NCBI GenBank assembly: GCA_029934555.1
Contig: JAOZMA010000070.1
Coordinates: 1-9,475, forward strand
DNA: 9,475 bases
Origin: Acidimicrobiia bacterium
Lineage (GTDB): Bacteria > Actinomycetota > Acidimicrobiia > Spongiisociales > UBA5794
Reading direction: 5' to 3'
Position numbers and translations under genes: made by a program. Position 1 is the first letter of the stretch. Each line of letters begins with the position of its first letter. The notes below the pieces were generated by a model. That model made no database searches. It saw nothing but the letters and a program-made list of their open reading frames with translations, and was not told the origin of the DNA. Shown here in pieces: positions 1 to 5,469 of the stretch.

Positions 1-171
1 CGAGCCGAGTATTCGGCCGACGTCGATCTCCTGAGGCTGGCATCGGAGAACGTAATCGATGCTGTGATCCAGCCGGAGGAACTCCGCAGAGAGATCATCG
101 CCCGGGTTCGATACGCCGCACGCAAAGACCGCAGCTTCTCGAAACGGCGCCACGGCATACCTCCGGTATGA
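1..171 (+). CDS. Acyl-CoA (acetyl/propionyl-CoA) carboxylase carboxyltransferase subunit, C-terminal fragment
   Basis: The frame is open from the first base and ends at TGA 169-171, giving the last 56 residues of a gene that starts outside the window. The tail matches the end of biotin-dependent carboxyltransferase beta subunits (PccB/AccD5 type). It has a segment like the family's 'VDAVIxPxETRRxLI' (here VIDAVIQPEELRREII), then a basic stretch and a terminal RRHGIPPV resembling the family's KKHGNIPL ending. These enzymes transfer CO2 from carboxybiotin to acetyl- or propionyl-CoA in the cytosol, for fatty-acid or propionate metabolism. The stop overlaps the start of the next small gene by ATGA, implying one operon. 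The acyl-CoA specificity cannot be read from this tail. Confidence 0.72.
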   Translation, partial: RAEYSADVDLLRLASENVIDAVIQPEELRREIIARVRYAARKDRSFSKRRHGIPPV

Positions 172-329
172 GCGAGGATCAGGACTCTGCCGAGCCCGAA
201 TCAAGCGAAGACGTTGAACGGCAACGCTGGCCGATCGGGTTCATGCTGCTCCTCGGAGTCACAGCCCTCTACCTCGGGTGGAGGCTCGTTCAGGGGATCG
301 GCGTCCTCATCCGATGGCTGGGCGGCTGA
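168..329 (+). CDS. Small single-pass membrane protein coupled to the carboxyltransferase gene
   Basis: This is a 53-codon frame whose ATG (168-170) overlaps the upstream TGA as ATGA, so translational coupling is likely. Residues 1-20 are very acidic and polar. Residues about 22-45 form one hydrophobic segment (starting PIGFMLLLGVTALYLGW), followed by a short tail ending RWLGG. I do not recognise the family. In many actinobacteria a small epsilon subunit (AccE) gene follows the carboxyltransferase gene. This protein sits in that position, but its membrane segment does not look like AccE, so I do not assign that role. It ends 6 nt before the convergent transporter gene's stop, with no room for a separate terminator. 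The case for it being a gene rests on coupling, coherent hydrophobicity and tight fit. Confidence 0.6.
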   Translation: MSEDQDSAEPESSEDVERQRWPIGFMLLLGVTALYLGWRLVQGIGVLIRWLGG

Positions 330-335
330 ACGTGT

Positions 336-1988
336 CTACGCCTTGTCCTCGTGGTTGTTTCCCGGTACGCCCACGCGGGCAGCTCTCTTGGCGTAGTAGT
401 AGATACGTTTCAGGTCTTCGATGATGTCCGACTCGATGCGGTAGGCCTCGAAGCGTTGCGGCTCGTCTGCGGTGAGCCGCTCGAGTTGGTGCCCACGAGC
501 CTCTGCCGCTCGTGCGTTGATTTCGGGCTTCATGTCGATGGTCCGTTGAGCGGCCTCCGGGTTGTCCGTGGCCAACGCGGTCGTGGTGATGTCGAGGGCT
601 GCGATCACATCGTCGGCGAGGTCGGTGATGAGGGTCCGCGTTGGCACGGAGATGTCCACACCAGCCTCGATGCGCTTGAACCCATCGGACACGAGGTTCT
701 TGGACACGGCGTCACCGATGGCCTCGACGTCGCCTGCCGCCTCGAGAAGGCCGAGAAGCTCATCCGTCTGCCCGCGCGTGATCTCACCCTCCGAGATCCT
801 CGCGAGGTACGTGACGATGCTGGCGTGCAGTTCGTCGATCTCGTCATCGGCTGCCGCGACGGCCGTGAGCTCGTCGGCTGTTCCGGAGATCGCAGCCGCG
901 ACACCGGCCACGACCATCTCGCGAACGTGGGAGCCCATTCGCCCGATCTCCCGGCGGGCGTGGTCCAGAGCGATCGAAGGTGTGGCCAGAAGCTCGGGAC
1001 TGAGGTAGCGGGGCTCGATCACCCGGGCCTCATCGGACGGCTTGCTTCTGATCACGAACTCGGAGGCACGCGCGAACAACTTCGTGAACCAGATGAATAT
1101 CAGAACGTTGGCCACGTTGAACACCGTGCTCGACCAGGCCACCTGCCTGCCGATGTCGTCCGGTGGGGACAGGCGAATCGAGATCCCCGCGAGAATGCCG
1201 ATGAACGGGACCCAGATCAATGCCCCGATCACGTTGAACAAGGTGTGGACGAACGCAGCTCTCCTGGCGTCGACCGGTTTGCCTATGGCAGCAAGTTGTG
1301 CCGTCACGGACGTCCCGATGTTGGCTCCCAGCACGATGGCGATGGAGAGTTCCAGGCCGATCAGCCCCTGCACCGCGAGCGAGATGACGATCGCCATGGT
1401 GGCTGCGGACGACTGGATGACCGCGGTGAATGCCGCACCGATGGCGATTCCCACCCAGACGTTGGAGATGGATCCCATGGCATCGAGGAACGGGTCGTAG
1501 CTCTGGAGCGGCACCATCGACAGCCCCATCACCGATAGGCCGAAGAACACAAGGCCGAGGCCCATGATGGTTCTCCCGATGCGTTCGGTGAGCTGTCGGC
1601 GAGCGAAGAACTCGATCGCGTATCCAATCGTGACGACCGCAAGGGCGTACTTCGTCACCTTGAACGCGATGATCTGCGCCGTGACGGTCGATCCGATGTT
1701 GGCTCCGAAGATGACGGGGATCGCCTGCATCAGCGTCATTGCACTCGCAGAGATCAAGCCGACGAGCACGACGGTCGTGACGCTTGACGACTGGACAATC
1801 GCCGTGATCGTTGCACCGGTGACAACGCCGTAGAATCGGTTCCCTGTCAGGTGGGAGAGGACCCACCGGAGCCGGTTCCCTGCGATTCCTTTGAAGCCGC
1901 TGATCGTGCGATCCATCCCGAGCAGGAAGAGCGACAGCCCCCCGAAGAACCCCATGATGAGGACGAGCCAGTCGGGCGTCTCGGTCAC
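336..1988 (-). CDS. Na/Pi cotransporter family protein with PhoU-like C-terminal domain
   Basis: The 550-residue product has two homologous Na/Pi-cotransporter (PF02690-type) halves in residues about 1-310. The inverted-repeat signatures are visible: QSSS at 66-69 followed by GANIGST at 95-101, and QSSA at 192-195 followed by GANIGTS at 221-227. Each sits among hydrophobic helices. Residues about 335-530 are a helical, charged region resembling the PhoU-like domain of bacterial NptA/YjbB proteins. The protein should sit in the inner membrane and move phosphate with sodium; bacterial members can export phosphate, so direction is uncertain. The start is a GTG (1986-1988): no in-frame ATG lies between it and an upstream in-frame stop at 2040-2042, and the Shine-Dalgarno is weak. 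It is divergent from the calcium-repeat gene and convergent with the small membrane gene on the left. Confidence 0.9.
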   Translation of the reverse strand: MTETPDWLVLIMGFFGGLSLFLLGMDRTISGFKGIAGNRLRWVLSHLTGNRFYGVVTGATITAIVQSSSVTTVVLVGLISASAMTLMQAIPVIFGANIGSTVTAQIIAFKVTKYALAVVTIGYAIEFFARRQLTERIGRTIMGLGLVFFGLSVMGLSMVPLQSYDPFLDAMGSISNVWVGIAIGAAFTAVIQSSAATMAIVISLAVQGLIGLELSIAIVLGANIGTSVTAQLAAIGKPVDARRAAFVHTLFNVIGALIWVPFIGILAGISIRLSPPDDIGRQVAWSSTVFNVANVLIFIWFTKLFARASEFVIRSKPSDEARVIEPRYLSPELLATPSIALDHARREIGRMGSHVREMVVAGVAAAISGTADELTAVAAADDEIDELHASIVTYLARISEGEITRGQTDELLGLLEAAGDVEAIGDAVSKNLVSDGFKRIEAGVDISVPTRTLITDLADDVIAALDITTTALATDNPEAAQRTIDMKPEINARAAEARGHQLERLTADEPQRFEAYRIESDIIEDLKRIYYYAKRAARVGVPGNNHEDKA

Positions 1989-2101
1989 GGAGTTACCGGG
2001 CCGACCACGCGGGGGAATCCGATTGAAACGAGCATCACATCAGCCTATCGACTCGGTGTACCGGACGGCGGTTGCTTAGAGGGCTACGCTTTCGATGCCG
2101 G

Positions 2102-2107
2102 TACGAT
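2102..2107 (+). promoter_or_regulatory. Candidate -10 box for the calcium-repeat gene
   Basis: TACGAT, preceded by GG, lies 28 nt before the chosen ATG at 2136. It fits the TAnnnT pattern of actinobacterial sigma-70-type promoters and resembles boxes upstream of the tRNA, the SpoIIAA-like gene and the gene at 4542. No convincing -35 hexamer is seen at 16-18 nt, so this is tentative. An alternative pair, TTGAAA (2023-2028) with TATCGA (2046-2051), has an ideal 17-nt spacing but a poor -10. Confidence 0.28.
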
Positions 2108-2135
2108 GCCCCTTCCACCACCCAGAGGTATGACG

Positions 2136-2714
2136 ATGGAATCCACATATGACGAACAGGCCGAAACGATCGCGAAGCAGGCCACGACCGACGAGGTCGT
2201 CGAAGAAGCTGCCGTGGGCGTATCCGACGACGGGATCGTGATGACGGATGTGGTGGCATCAGAGATCGATATCGATGGTGACGGGATCGCTGATGGAGTC
2301 TCGGTCACGACGACCGAAGTACGCGAGATCGATGTGAACGGAGACGGCATCCCGAACATCGTGGAGACCACGACGGTGACAGAGACCGTGGTCGACATCG
2401 ATGGTGACGGTGTCCCCGACGTCGGAACCAGGGTCGTAACCGAAGAGGTTCTGATGGACGTCGACGGTGACGGGACGCCCGACACGGTCGAGATCACTGA
2501 GACGACGACAATCGCCTATGACACAACAGGCGACGGTCTCCCCGATGTCTCCGAGACGGTTCTGATCGAAGCGAGTGGCATAGATGTCACGGGTGATGGA
2601 GTGCTCGACGAGATCGAGGCCACAGTCAGCGAAGTAGTCGCAGTCGACCTCGATGGTGATGGCATTCCTGACGAAGCGATCGTCGTGGTGGAAGAACTCG
2701 ACACCGAAGGCTGA
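2136..2714 (+). CDS. Acidic protein of seven 21-residue calcium-binding-loop repeats
   Basis: The product is 192 residues. After an acidic N-terminus (1-44), seven units begin at residues 45, 66, 87, 108, 129, 150 and 171, a strict 21-residue period. Each opens with a DxDGDGxxD-type loop (for example DIDGDGIAD, DVNGDGIPN, DLDGDGIPD), then a beta-prone stretch rich in Val, Thr and Glu. Loops of this kind bind Ca2+ in thrombospondin type-3 and dockerin-like repeats; units 5 and 6 have Thr at the third ligand position and may bind weakly. No signal peptide or membrane segment is visible, so export is not supported. I chose ATG 2136 because AGAGGT (2124-2129) sits 6 nt upstream; ATG 2130 is too close to it. 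A longer frame reaching back to 1851 would overlap the transporter gene and was not used. The function is unknown. Confidence 0.78.
   Translation: MESTYDEQAETIAKQATTDEVVEEAAVGVSDDGIVMTDVVASEIDIDGDGIADGVSVTTTEVREIDVNGDGIPNIVETTTVTETVVDIDGDGVPDVGTRVVTEEVLMDVDGDGTPDTVEITETTTIAYDTTGDGLPDVSETVLIEASGIDVTGDGVLDEIEATVSEVVAVDLDGDGIPDEAIVVVEELDTEG
2268..2708 (+). repeat. Seven tandem 63-bp coding repeats (calcium loops)
   Basis: These are seven in-frame 63-bp units, without insertion or deletion, each encoding one DxDGDG loop plus its linker. The start of each unit is best conserved at DNA level (GAxxTCGATGGTGACGG-like); the linkers have diverged. The array fills the gene from codon 45 to the penultimate codon. 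The fixed length with diverged sequence suggests old duplications held in register by structure rather than a recent expansion. Confidence 0.8.
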
Positions 2715-2750
2715 CAACCCGTCCACCGGAGGCTTCGCCAAGGCCGACGG

Positions 2751-2756
2751 TAGGAT
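2751..2756 (+). promoter_or_regulatory. Candidate -10 box for tRNA-Pro
   Basis: TAGGAT, preceded by GG, lies 9 nt before the tRNA 5' end, a spacing that would give a very short 5' leader. It matches the GGTAnnnT form seen elsewhere in the window. No clear -35 is visible at 17 nt. Confidence 0.3.
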
Positions 2757-2765
2757 GACGGAGTC

Positions 2766-2839
2766 CGGGCTGTGGCGCAGCATGGCAGCGCGCGTGACTG
2801 GGGGTCACGAGGTCGCCGGTTCAAATCCGGCCAGCCCGA
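2766..2839 (+). tRNA. tRNA-Pro (anticodon GGG)
   Basis: A 74-nt cloverleaf folds completely. The acceptor stem is CGGGCTG with CAGCCCG and the discriminator is A. The D stem is GCGC/GCGC with a GG-containing loop. The anticodon stem CGTGA/TCACG encloses loop CTGGGGG, which gives anticodon GGG. The variable region is AGGTC, and the T stem GCCGG/CCGGC has loop TTCAAAT. A C1-G72 pair with A73 is typical of bacterial tRNA-Pro. CCA is not encoded. The tRNA reads CCC (and CCU by wobble) proline codons. It stands alone between two protein genes and is followed 6 nt later by a strong hairpin. Confidence 0.95.
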
Positions 2840-2845
2840 CGAAGA

Positions 2846-2878
2846 GAAACCCCGTAGCAGCAACTGTTACGGGGTTTC
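2846..2878 (+). terminator. Hairpin terminator after tRNA-Pro
   Basis: This is a near-perfect inverted repeat, GAAACCCCGTAGCAG / CTGTTACGGGGTTTC, around a CAA triloop: a 15-bp stem with one G-T wobble. It begins 7 nt after the tRNA end. No U tract follows the stem beyond its own GTTTC end, as is common for high-GC actinobacterial terminators. The symmetry means it could act in both directions. Confidence 0.82.
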
Positions 2879-2933
2879 ATCGTGTCGCGACCGAGGCGCT
2901 TGAAGTAGCGCGGGAGCCAACAGGATTGGATGG

Positions 2934-2957
2934 CTCTCGCGAGAGTTCGAACGAGAG
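2934..2957. promoter_or_regulatory. Palindrome cluster upstream of the SpoIIAA-like gene
   Basis: CTCTCGCGAGAG (2934-2945) is a perfect 12-bp palindrome, and a second CGAGAG follows at 2952-2957 after the palindromic spacer TTCGAA. It lies about 30 nt upstream of the candidate extended -10 at 2985-2993, where an operator or activator site could sit. No regulator is identified, and the site could also form a small hairpin. Confidence 0.3.
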
Positions 2958-2984
2958 TCGCCACGATGATGCTGGATCTGCCGG

Positions 2985-2993
2985 TGGTAGATT
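2985..2993 (+). promoter_or_regulatory. Candidate extended -10 (TGGTAGATT) for the SpoIIAA-like gene
   Basis: TGG followed by TAGATT fits an extended -10 element (TGn-TAnnnT). It lies 61 nt before the ATG at 3055. The same nine bases plus the next G recur at 4496-4505 upstream of the small membrane gene. No -35 is apparent, which is acceptable for an extended -10. Confidence 0.35.
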
Positions 2994-3054
2994 GGCGACG
3001 AAGAGACGCGGCGAAAGGCCGGGTCACCGATCAGTCGTGCGAAAGGTTGTAGTG

Positions 3055-3405
3055 ATGCTCGAAACGATGGAGAAGAGCTCCGGGAACGTCATCGGATACA
3101 AGATATCGGGGGACGTGACGAAAGAGGACTACGCCACGCTCGATCCTGCGGTCGCGGCTGCGGTGAAGGAGTACGGGAGTATCAACCTCCTCCTCGATAT
3201 GACGGACTTCCACTGGGAGAAGGTTTCTGCCTGGTCCGCGGACTTCGGTTTCGGCAAGAAGTACAAAGACTCGATCGACAAGATGGCCCTCGTTGGCAAC
3301 AAGAAGTGGGAGAAAGCGATGGCAAAGGCCGCGCAGCCGTTCTACGCGAAGGCGATCAAGTACTTCGAGACCGATGACGACGCCTGGGATTGGTTGAACA
3401 GCTAG
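3055..3405 (+). CDS. SpoIIAA-like (STAS/SEC14-fold) protein
   Basis: The product is 116 residues, the usual size for the SpoIIAA-like family (PF11964 type). The N-terminal strands (MLETMEKSSGNVIGYKISG) lead into the family's 'GxVTxEDYxxLxP' turn, here GDVTKEDYATLDP at about 19-31. A strand INLLLDMTDFHW follows, then a basic helical half with KKYKDSIDKMALVG and a C-terminal FETDDDAWDWL. In the family that last part is the 'F...eeAwaWL' ending. These cytosolic proteins resemble anti-sigma antagonists and lipid-binding SEC14 folds, but a specific role is not established. Start: AAAGG (3042-3046) lies 8 nt before ATG 3055; GTG 3052 is a near alternative. The stop overlaps the convergent channel gene's stop. 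Confidence 0.82.
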   Translation: MLETMEKSSGNVIGYKISGDVTKEDYATLDPAVAAAVKEYGSINLLLDMTDFHWEKVSAWSADFGFGKKYKDSIDKMALVGNKKWEKAMAKAAQPFYAKAIKYFETDDDAWDWLNS

Positions 3406-4418
3406 CCGGCATCTGCGTTGTCAGATTTGCCGGTGTCCGCGACGGTGTCGTCTCCAGACCGACTGTCATCCGGTGATTGCTGACCATCACCGGACGCGTG
3501 GGCTTTCTGGTCGTCGTCGTTAGCGGAACTCCCCGCTGCGTCGTGAGGCGTGGGTGTAGTGGCATCGAGTGTGCCGCGAGGTGCTGAAACATCGAGTGGG
3601 GGGATTGCGAGCTTGATGCCCGCATCGGCGAGCGCCGGCATCGTCGCGCGAATGACACCGTCGGTTACCGGTCCGTCCGACGTCATCGAGGACGGGTACC
3701 AGTAGCTGATCGACAAGACGACAGCGTTGTTGACGACTCCGGTTGCCTGGACTGCGGCTGGAGGATCGTGCCTGACATCCTTGACGTCAGCGATCGCAGC
3801 CAGGAGCAGTTTCGTTGTCCGTTCCAGATCCGTGTCCGGTTCCACGGTGATGTCGAAACTGGCTTTCCTGCTATCGAATGCCGTGTACACGATGATGGGC
3901 TGGCTCAGGACTTCCGTGTTCGGAACGTGGACCTTGCGCCCGTCGCTGGTCTTGAGCACGGTACTGCGACTTCCGATCTCGGTAACGGTCCCCTCATGGC
4001 TCACCGTACCGATCTGGTCGTTCACGCCAAAAGCAGGCCGGATGGTGAGCAGCATCCCTGCGGCGGAGTTCTCGATCATGGGCCTCACCATGAGAACTCC
4101 AACGATGGCAACCACGACAACAACGATGGTGACCCAACCAACGGAGACGCCGAGGATGCTCAGGGCCATGGCACCGGCGACGATATATGCGAGCCACGCC
4201 GCGGCTCTGCCGGCGTCCTGGGCTATCCCTTCCGGGACACCGTCGATCCGCCGGACGGCTTTGACCGTCAGCCGGCGAACTAGTGAGCCGAGAGCGATTC
4301 CGCCCACGACGACGACGACGGCGGCCAGGACGTTCCACCCGGTCACGTCGGAGGCGTTGAGGGCATCACCGAGCTGCTGTACCTGGCTGGAGCCCTGTGC
4401 GTAGATCTGAGGTGGCAT
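3402..4418 (-). CDS. MscS-family mechanosensitive ion channel
   Basis: The product is 338 residues, with three hydrophobic segments at about 28-46, 72-92 and 95-115. The pore-lining/beta-domain signature follows: ENSAAGMLLTIRPAFGVNDQIG (about 116-137), EGTVTEIGSRSTVLKTSDGRKV and VPNTEVL. This is the canonical MscS (PF00924) order, and the C-terminal alpha/beta domain runs to about 280. Such channels open under membrane tension and release solutes on hypo-osmotic shock. Residues about 280-338 form an extra hydrophilic tail rich in Asp, Ser, Gly and Thr, probably disordered and cytoplasmic. I chose ATG 4418 because AGAGG lies 8 nt upstream on the minus strand; an in-frame ATG at 4487 would add 23 hydrophilic residues without a ribosome site. 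Its stop shares CTAG with the SpoIIAA-like gene. Confidence 0.9.
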   Translation of the reverse strand: MPPQIYAQGSSQVQQLGDALNASDVTGWNVLAAVVVVVGGIALGSLVRRLTVKAVRRIDGVPEGIAQDAGRAAAWLAYIVAGAMALSILGVSVGWVTIVVVVVAIVGVLMVRPMIENSAAGMLLTIRPAFGVNDQIGTVSHEGTVTEIGSRSTVLKTSDGRKVHVPNTEVLSQPIIVYTAFDSRKASFDITVEPDTDLERTTKLLLAAIADVKDVRHDPPAAVQATGVVNNAVVLSISYWYPSSMTSDGPVTDGVIRATMPALADAGIKLAIPPLDVSAPRGTLDATTPTPHDAAGSSANDDDQKAHASGDGQQSPDDSRSGDDTVADTGKSDNADAG

Positions 4419-4495
4419 GTTGGACGGCCTCTGTCTCGTCTTATCGGGCGATAGGGGAGCAAGGTTAGTGTCCACGGCCCACGGCATGGGTCACG

Positions 4496-4504
4496 TGGTA
4501 GATT
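4496..4504 (+). promoter_or_regulatory. Candidate extended -10 (TGGTAGATT) for the small membrane gene
   Basis: This is the same TGGTAGATTG string seen at 2985-2994, here 37 nt upstream of ATG 4542 in the divergent region shared with the mscS-type gene. CACGTG (4492-4497) overlaps its left edge, and a tandem 7-bp repeat CCACGGC (4472-4485) lies just upstream. No -35 hexamer is evident. Confidence 0.35.
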
Positions 4505-4541
4505 GCTCGTAGAGCGATATCAATTGGGAGGCTCGAACGTC

Positions 4542-4820
4542 ATGTGTTGTTTCTTCTCGGCACTCATCATCGCCGGACCCCGGCTGGGAATTCTCGTCTG
4601 GTGGATGATCCAACCAGCACGATGGGACGCTGCGTTCTCGAGCTTCTGGTGGTCGTTCCTCGGCTTCATCTTCGCCCCATGGACCACGCTCATGTGGGTG
4701 TCCGTCGCCGCTGGCGGCGTTGTCGGTTTCGACTGGATCATTCTGGGCATCGGCGTTCTCGCCGACATCGCGTCCTACTCAGCGAATGCCTATGAGCGCC
4801 GCGAGGTGTACATGGCCTAG
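4542..4820 (+). CDS. Conserved small multi-pass membrane protein
   Basis: The product is 92 residues and strongly hydrophobic, with three likely membrane segments at about 4-23, 30-54 and 58-78. They are joined by short turns containing WWMIQPARWD, FAPWTTLMW and GFDWIILGIGVLADI. I recognise the overall pattern (MCC start, GPRL, QPARW, PWTTLM, GFDW, ADIASY) as a small uncharacterised family of high-GC bacteria, with no assigned function. GGGAGG (4526-4531) lies 10 nt before ATG 4542. An in-frame ATG at 4503 overlaps the candidate promoter and lacks a ribosome site, so it was rejected. The gene is followed 15 nt later by a long hairpin, suggesting a monocistronic unit divergent from the channel. 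Confidence 0.8.
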   Translation: MCCFFSALIIAGPRLGILVWWMIQPARWDAAFSSFWWSFLGFIFAPWTTLMWVSVAAGGVVGFDWIILGIGVLADIASYSANAYERREVYMA

Positions 4821-4835
4821 GCGACCGGGTTTTCG

Positions 4836-4894
4836 AACGAGGACGAAGCGTCGGCGGTGCACGGAGTGCGCCGATCCCGGCGCTTCGTCTCGTT
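4836..4894 (+). terminator. Long nested hairpin after the small membrane gene
   Basis: The outer arms AACGAGGACGAAGCG (4836-4850) and CGCTTCGTCTCGTT (4881-4894) pair over 14 bp with one bulged G. Inside, TCGGCG (4851-4856) pairs with CGCCGA (4869-4874), and a CAC-GGA-GTG mini-hairpin can cap the loop. The hairpin begins 15 nt after the TAG of the membrane gene and ends before the candidate promoter of the next gene, the expected place for a terminator. There is no U tract. A structured leader or small RNA element is the alternative. Confidence 0.55.
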
Positions 4895-4920
4895 GACGGA
4901 GACCTTGCAGCCTCACATGG

Positions 4921-4949
4921 TTGATGCGACCATGGGTCGACGGTACGTC
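4921..4949 (+). promoter_or_regulatory. Candidate promoter for the HicA-like gene
   Basis: TTGATG (4921-4926) and TACGTC (4944-4949) are separated by exactly 17 nt. The -35 keeps TTGA and the -10 keeps TA; neither is a strong match. The implied leader to ATG 4982 would be roughly 25 nt, enough for the AAAGGAG ribosome site. Confidence 0.3.
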
Positions 4950-4981
4950 TCTACCCACGATCTCATCCAAAGGAGCATCAG

Positions 4982-5257
4982 ATGGACAAGGAACAGCGAC
5001 ACACATTGGCGAAGGTCTTTTCCGATCCAATTTCGCCTGGTGTCCGGTGGAAGGACGTAGAGCACCTGTTCATCGGTCTCGGTGGATACGCCAAGTGGTC
5101 TGATCCGAGCCAGCTGACCGTGGAGCTTCATGCTCACAAGGAGTCGTTCAAGACCCCGACACGGGACAAGAACGCCACCCTCGACGCGAGCGATGGCAAG
5201 CGCGTCCAGGCGTTTCTCGCGTCGGCCGGGGTAACGAAGAACATGGCCGAGGGCTGA
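4982..5257 (+). CDS. HicA-like (YcfA-family) small protein, probably degenerate, no HicB partner
   Basis: The product is 91 residues. The opening (about 1-35: MDKEQRHTLAKVFSDPIS, then WKDVEHLFIGLGG) and the end (VQAFLASAGV) resemble the HicA-like family in which proteins start 'KxRKTLxxIFxDPxxxxIxWxDIExLLxALGA' and end 'VRxFLxxAGV'. HicA proteins are small mRNA interferases using a catalytic His in a GSH motif. Here that place reads DPSQ (about 41-44), and the FHRPHP motif of this subfamily reads FKTPTR. Both key His positions seem lost, so RNase activity is doubtful. No HicB antitoxin gene adjoins. The start is firm: AAAGGAG (4969-4975) lies 6 nt before ATG 4982. It could instead be a diverged non-toxin relative. 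Confidence 0.6.
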   Translation: MDKEQRHTLAKVFSDPISPGVRWKDVEHLFIGLGGYAKWSDPSQLTVELHAHKESFKTPTRDKNATLDASDGKRVQAFLASAGVTKNMAEG

Positions 5258-5469
5258 CCCGCCAGCGGGGAGACCACGGACGCCGGCGGTTTCGTCGACT
5301 GGTCTCGCTCAAGTGTGCCGAATCCGGCTAGCCCCCTGCGATGCCCTGGGATAACGTTGACTGTGGCCGGGGTGGAGCAGGAGAGGTTGAGACAACGGCA
5401 GCGGGATGTGCGCGGCCCCTCGGCCCGCTCCCGACGTGACATCGAGTACAGCGGCGCAAGGAGCCGAAC

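Noticed and set aside
351..1538. Long plus-strand open frame opposite the Na/Pi transporter gene
   Set aside because: It mirrors the real gene, has a high Arg/Asp/Gly/His composition typical of antisense frames in GC-rich DNA, and shows no domain.
1030..1866. Second minus-strand frame inside the transporter gene
   Set aside because: It is His/Arg-rich with no recognisable motif and is nested within a gene that has clear family signatures.
1851..2135. Upstream extension of the calcium-repeat gene
   Set aside because: It overlaps the divergent transporter's 5' end, is Pro/Glu/Arg-rich without a signal peptide, and a well-placed ribosome site supports ATG 2136.
2268..2708. CRISPR-like repeat array
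   Set aside because: The 63-bp units are in-frame coding repeats with diverged linkers, not identical repeats with unique spacers.
2766..2839. tRNA gene as an integration (att) site
   Set aside because: No integrase, no second copy of the tRNA 3' end and no mobile genes are seen in the window.
2653..3054. Upstream extension of the SpoIIAA-like gene
   Set aside because: It would translate through the tRNA and its terminator, and the family's normal length starts at 3055.
5258..5289. Hairpins after the HicA-like gene (CCCGC/GCGGG and CCGCC/GGCGG)
   Set aside because: Stems are only 4-5 bp, with loops too small or too large to support a terminator call.
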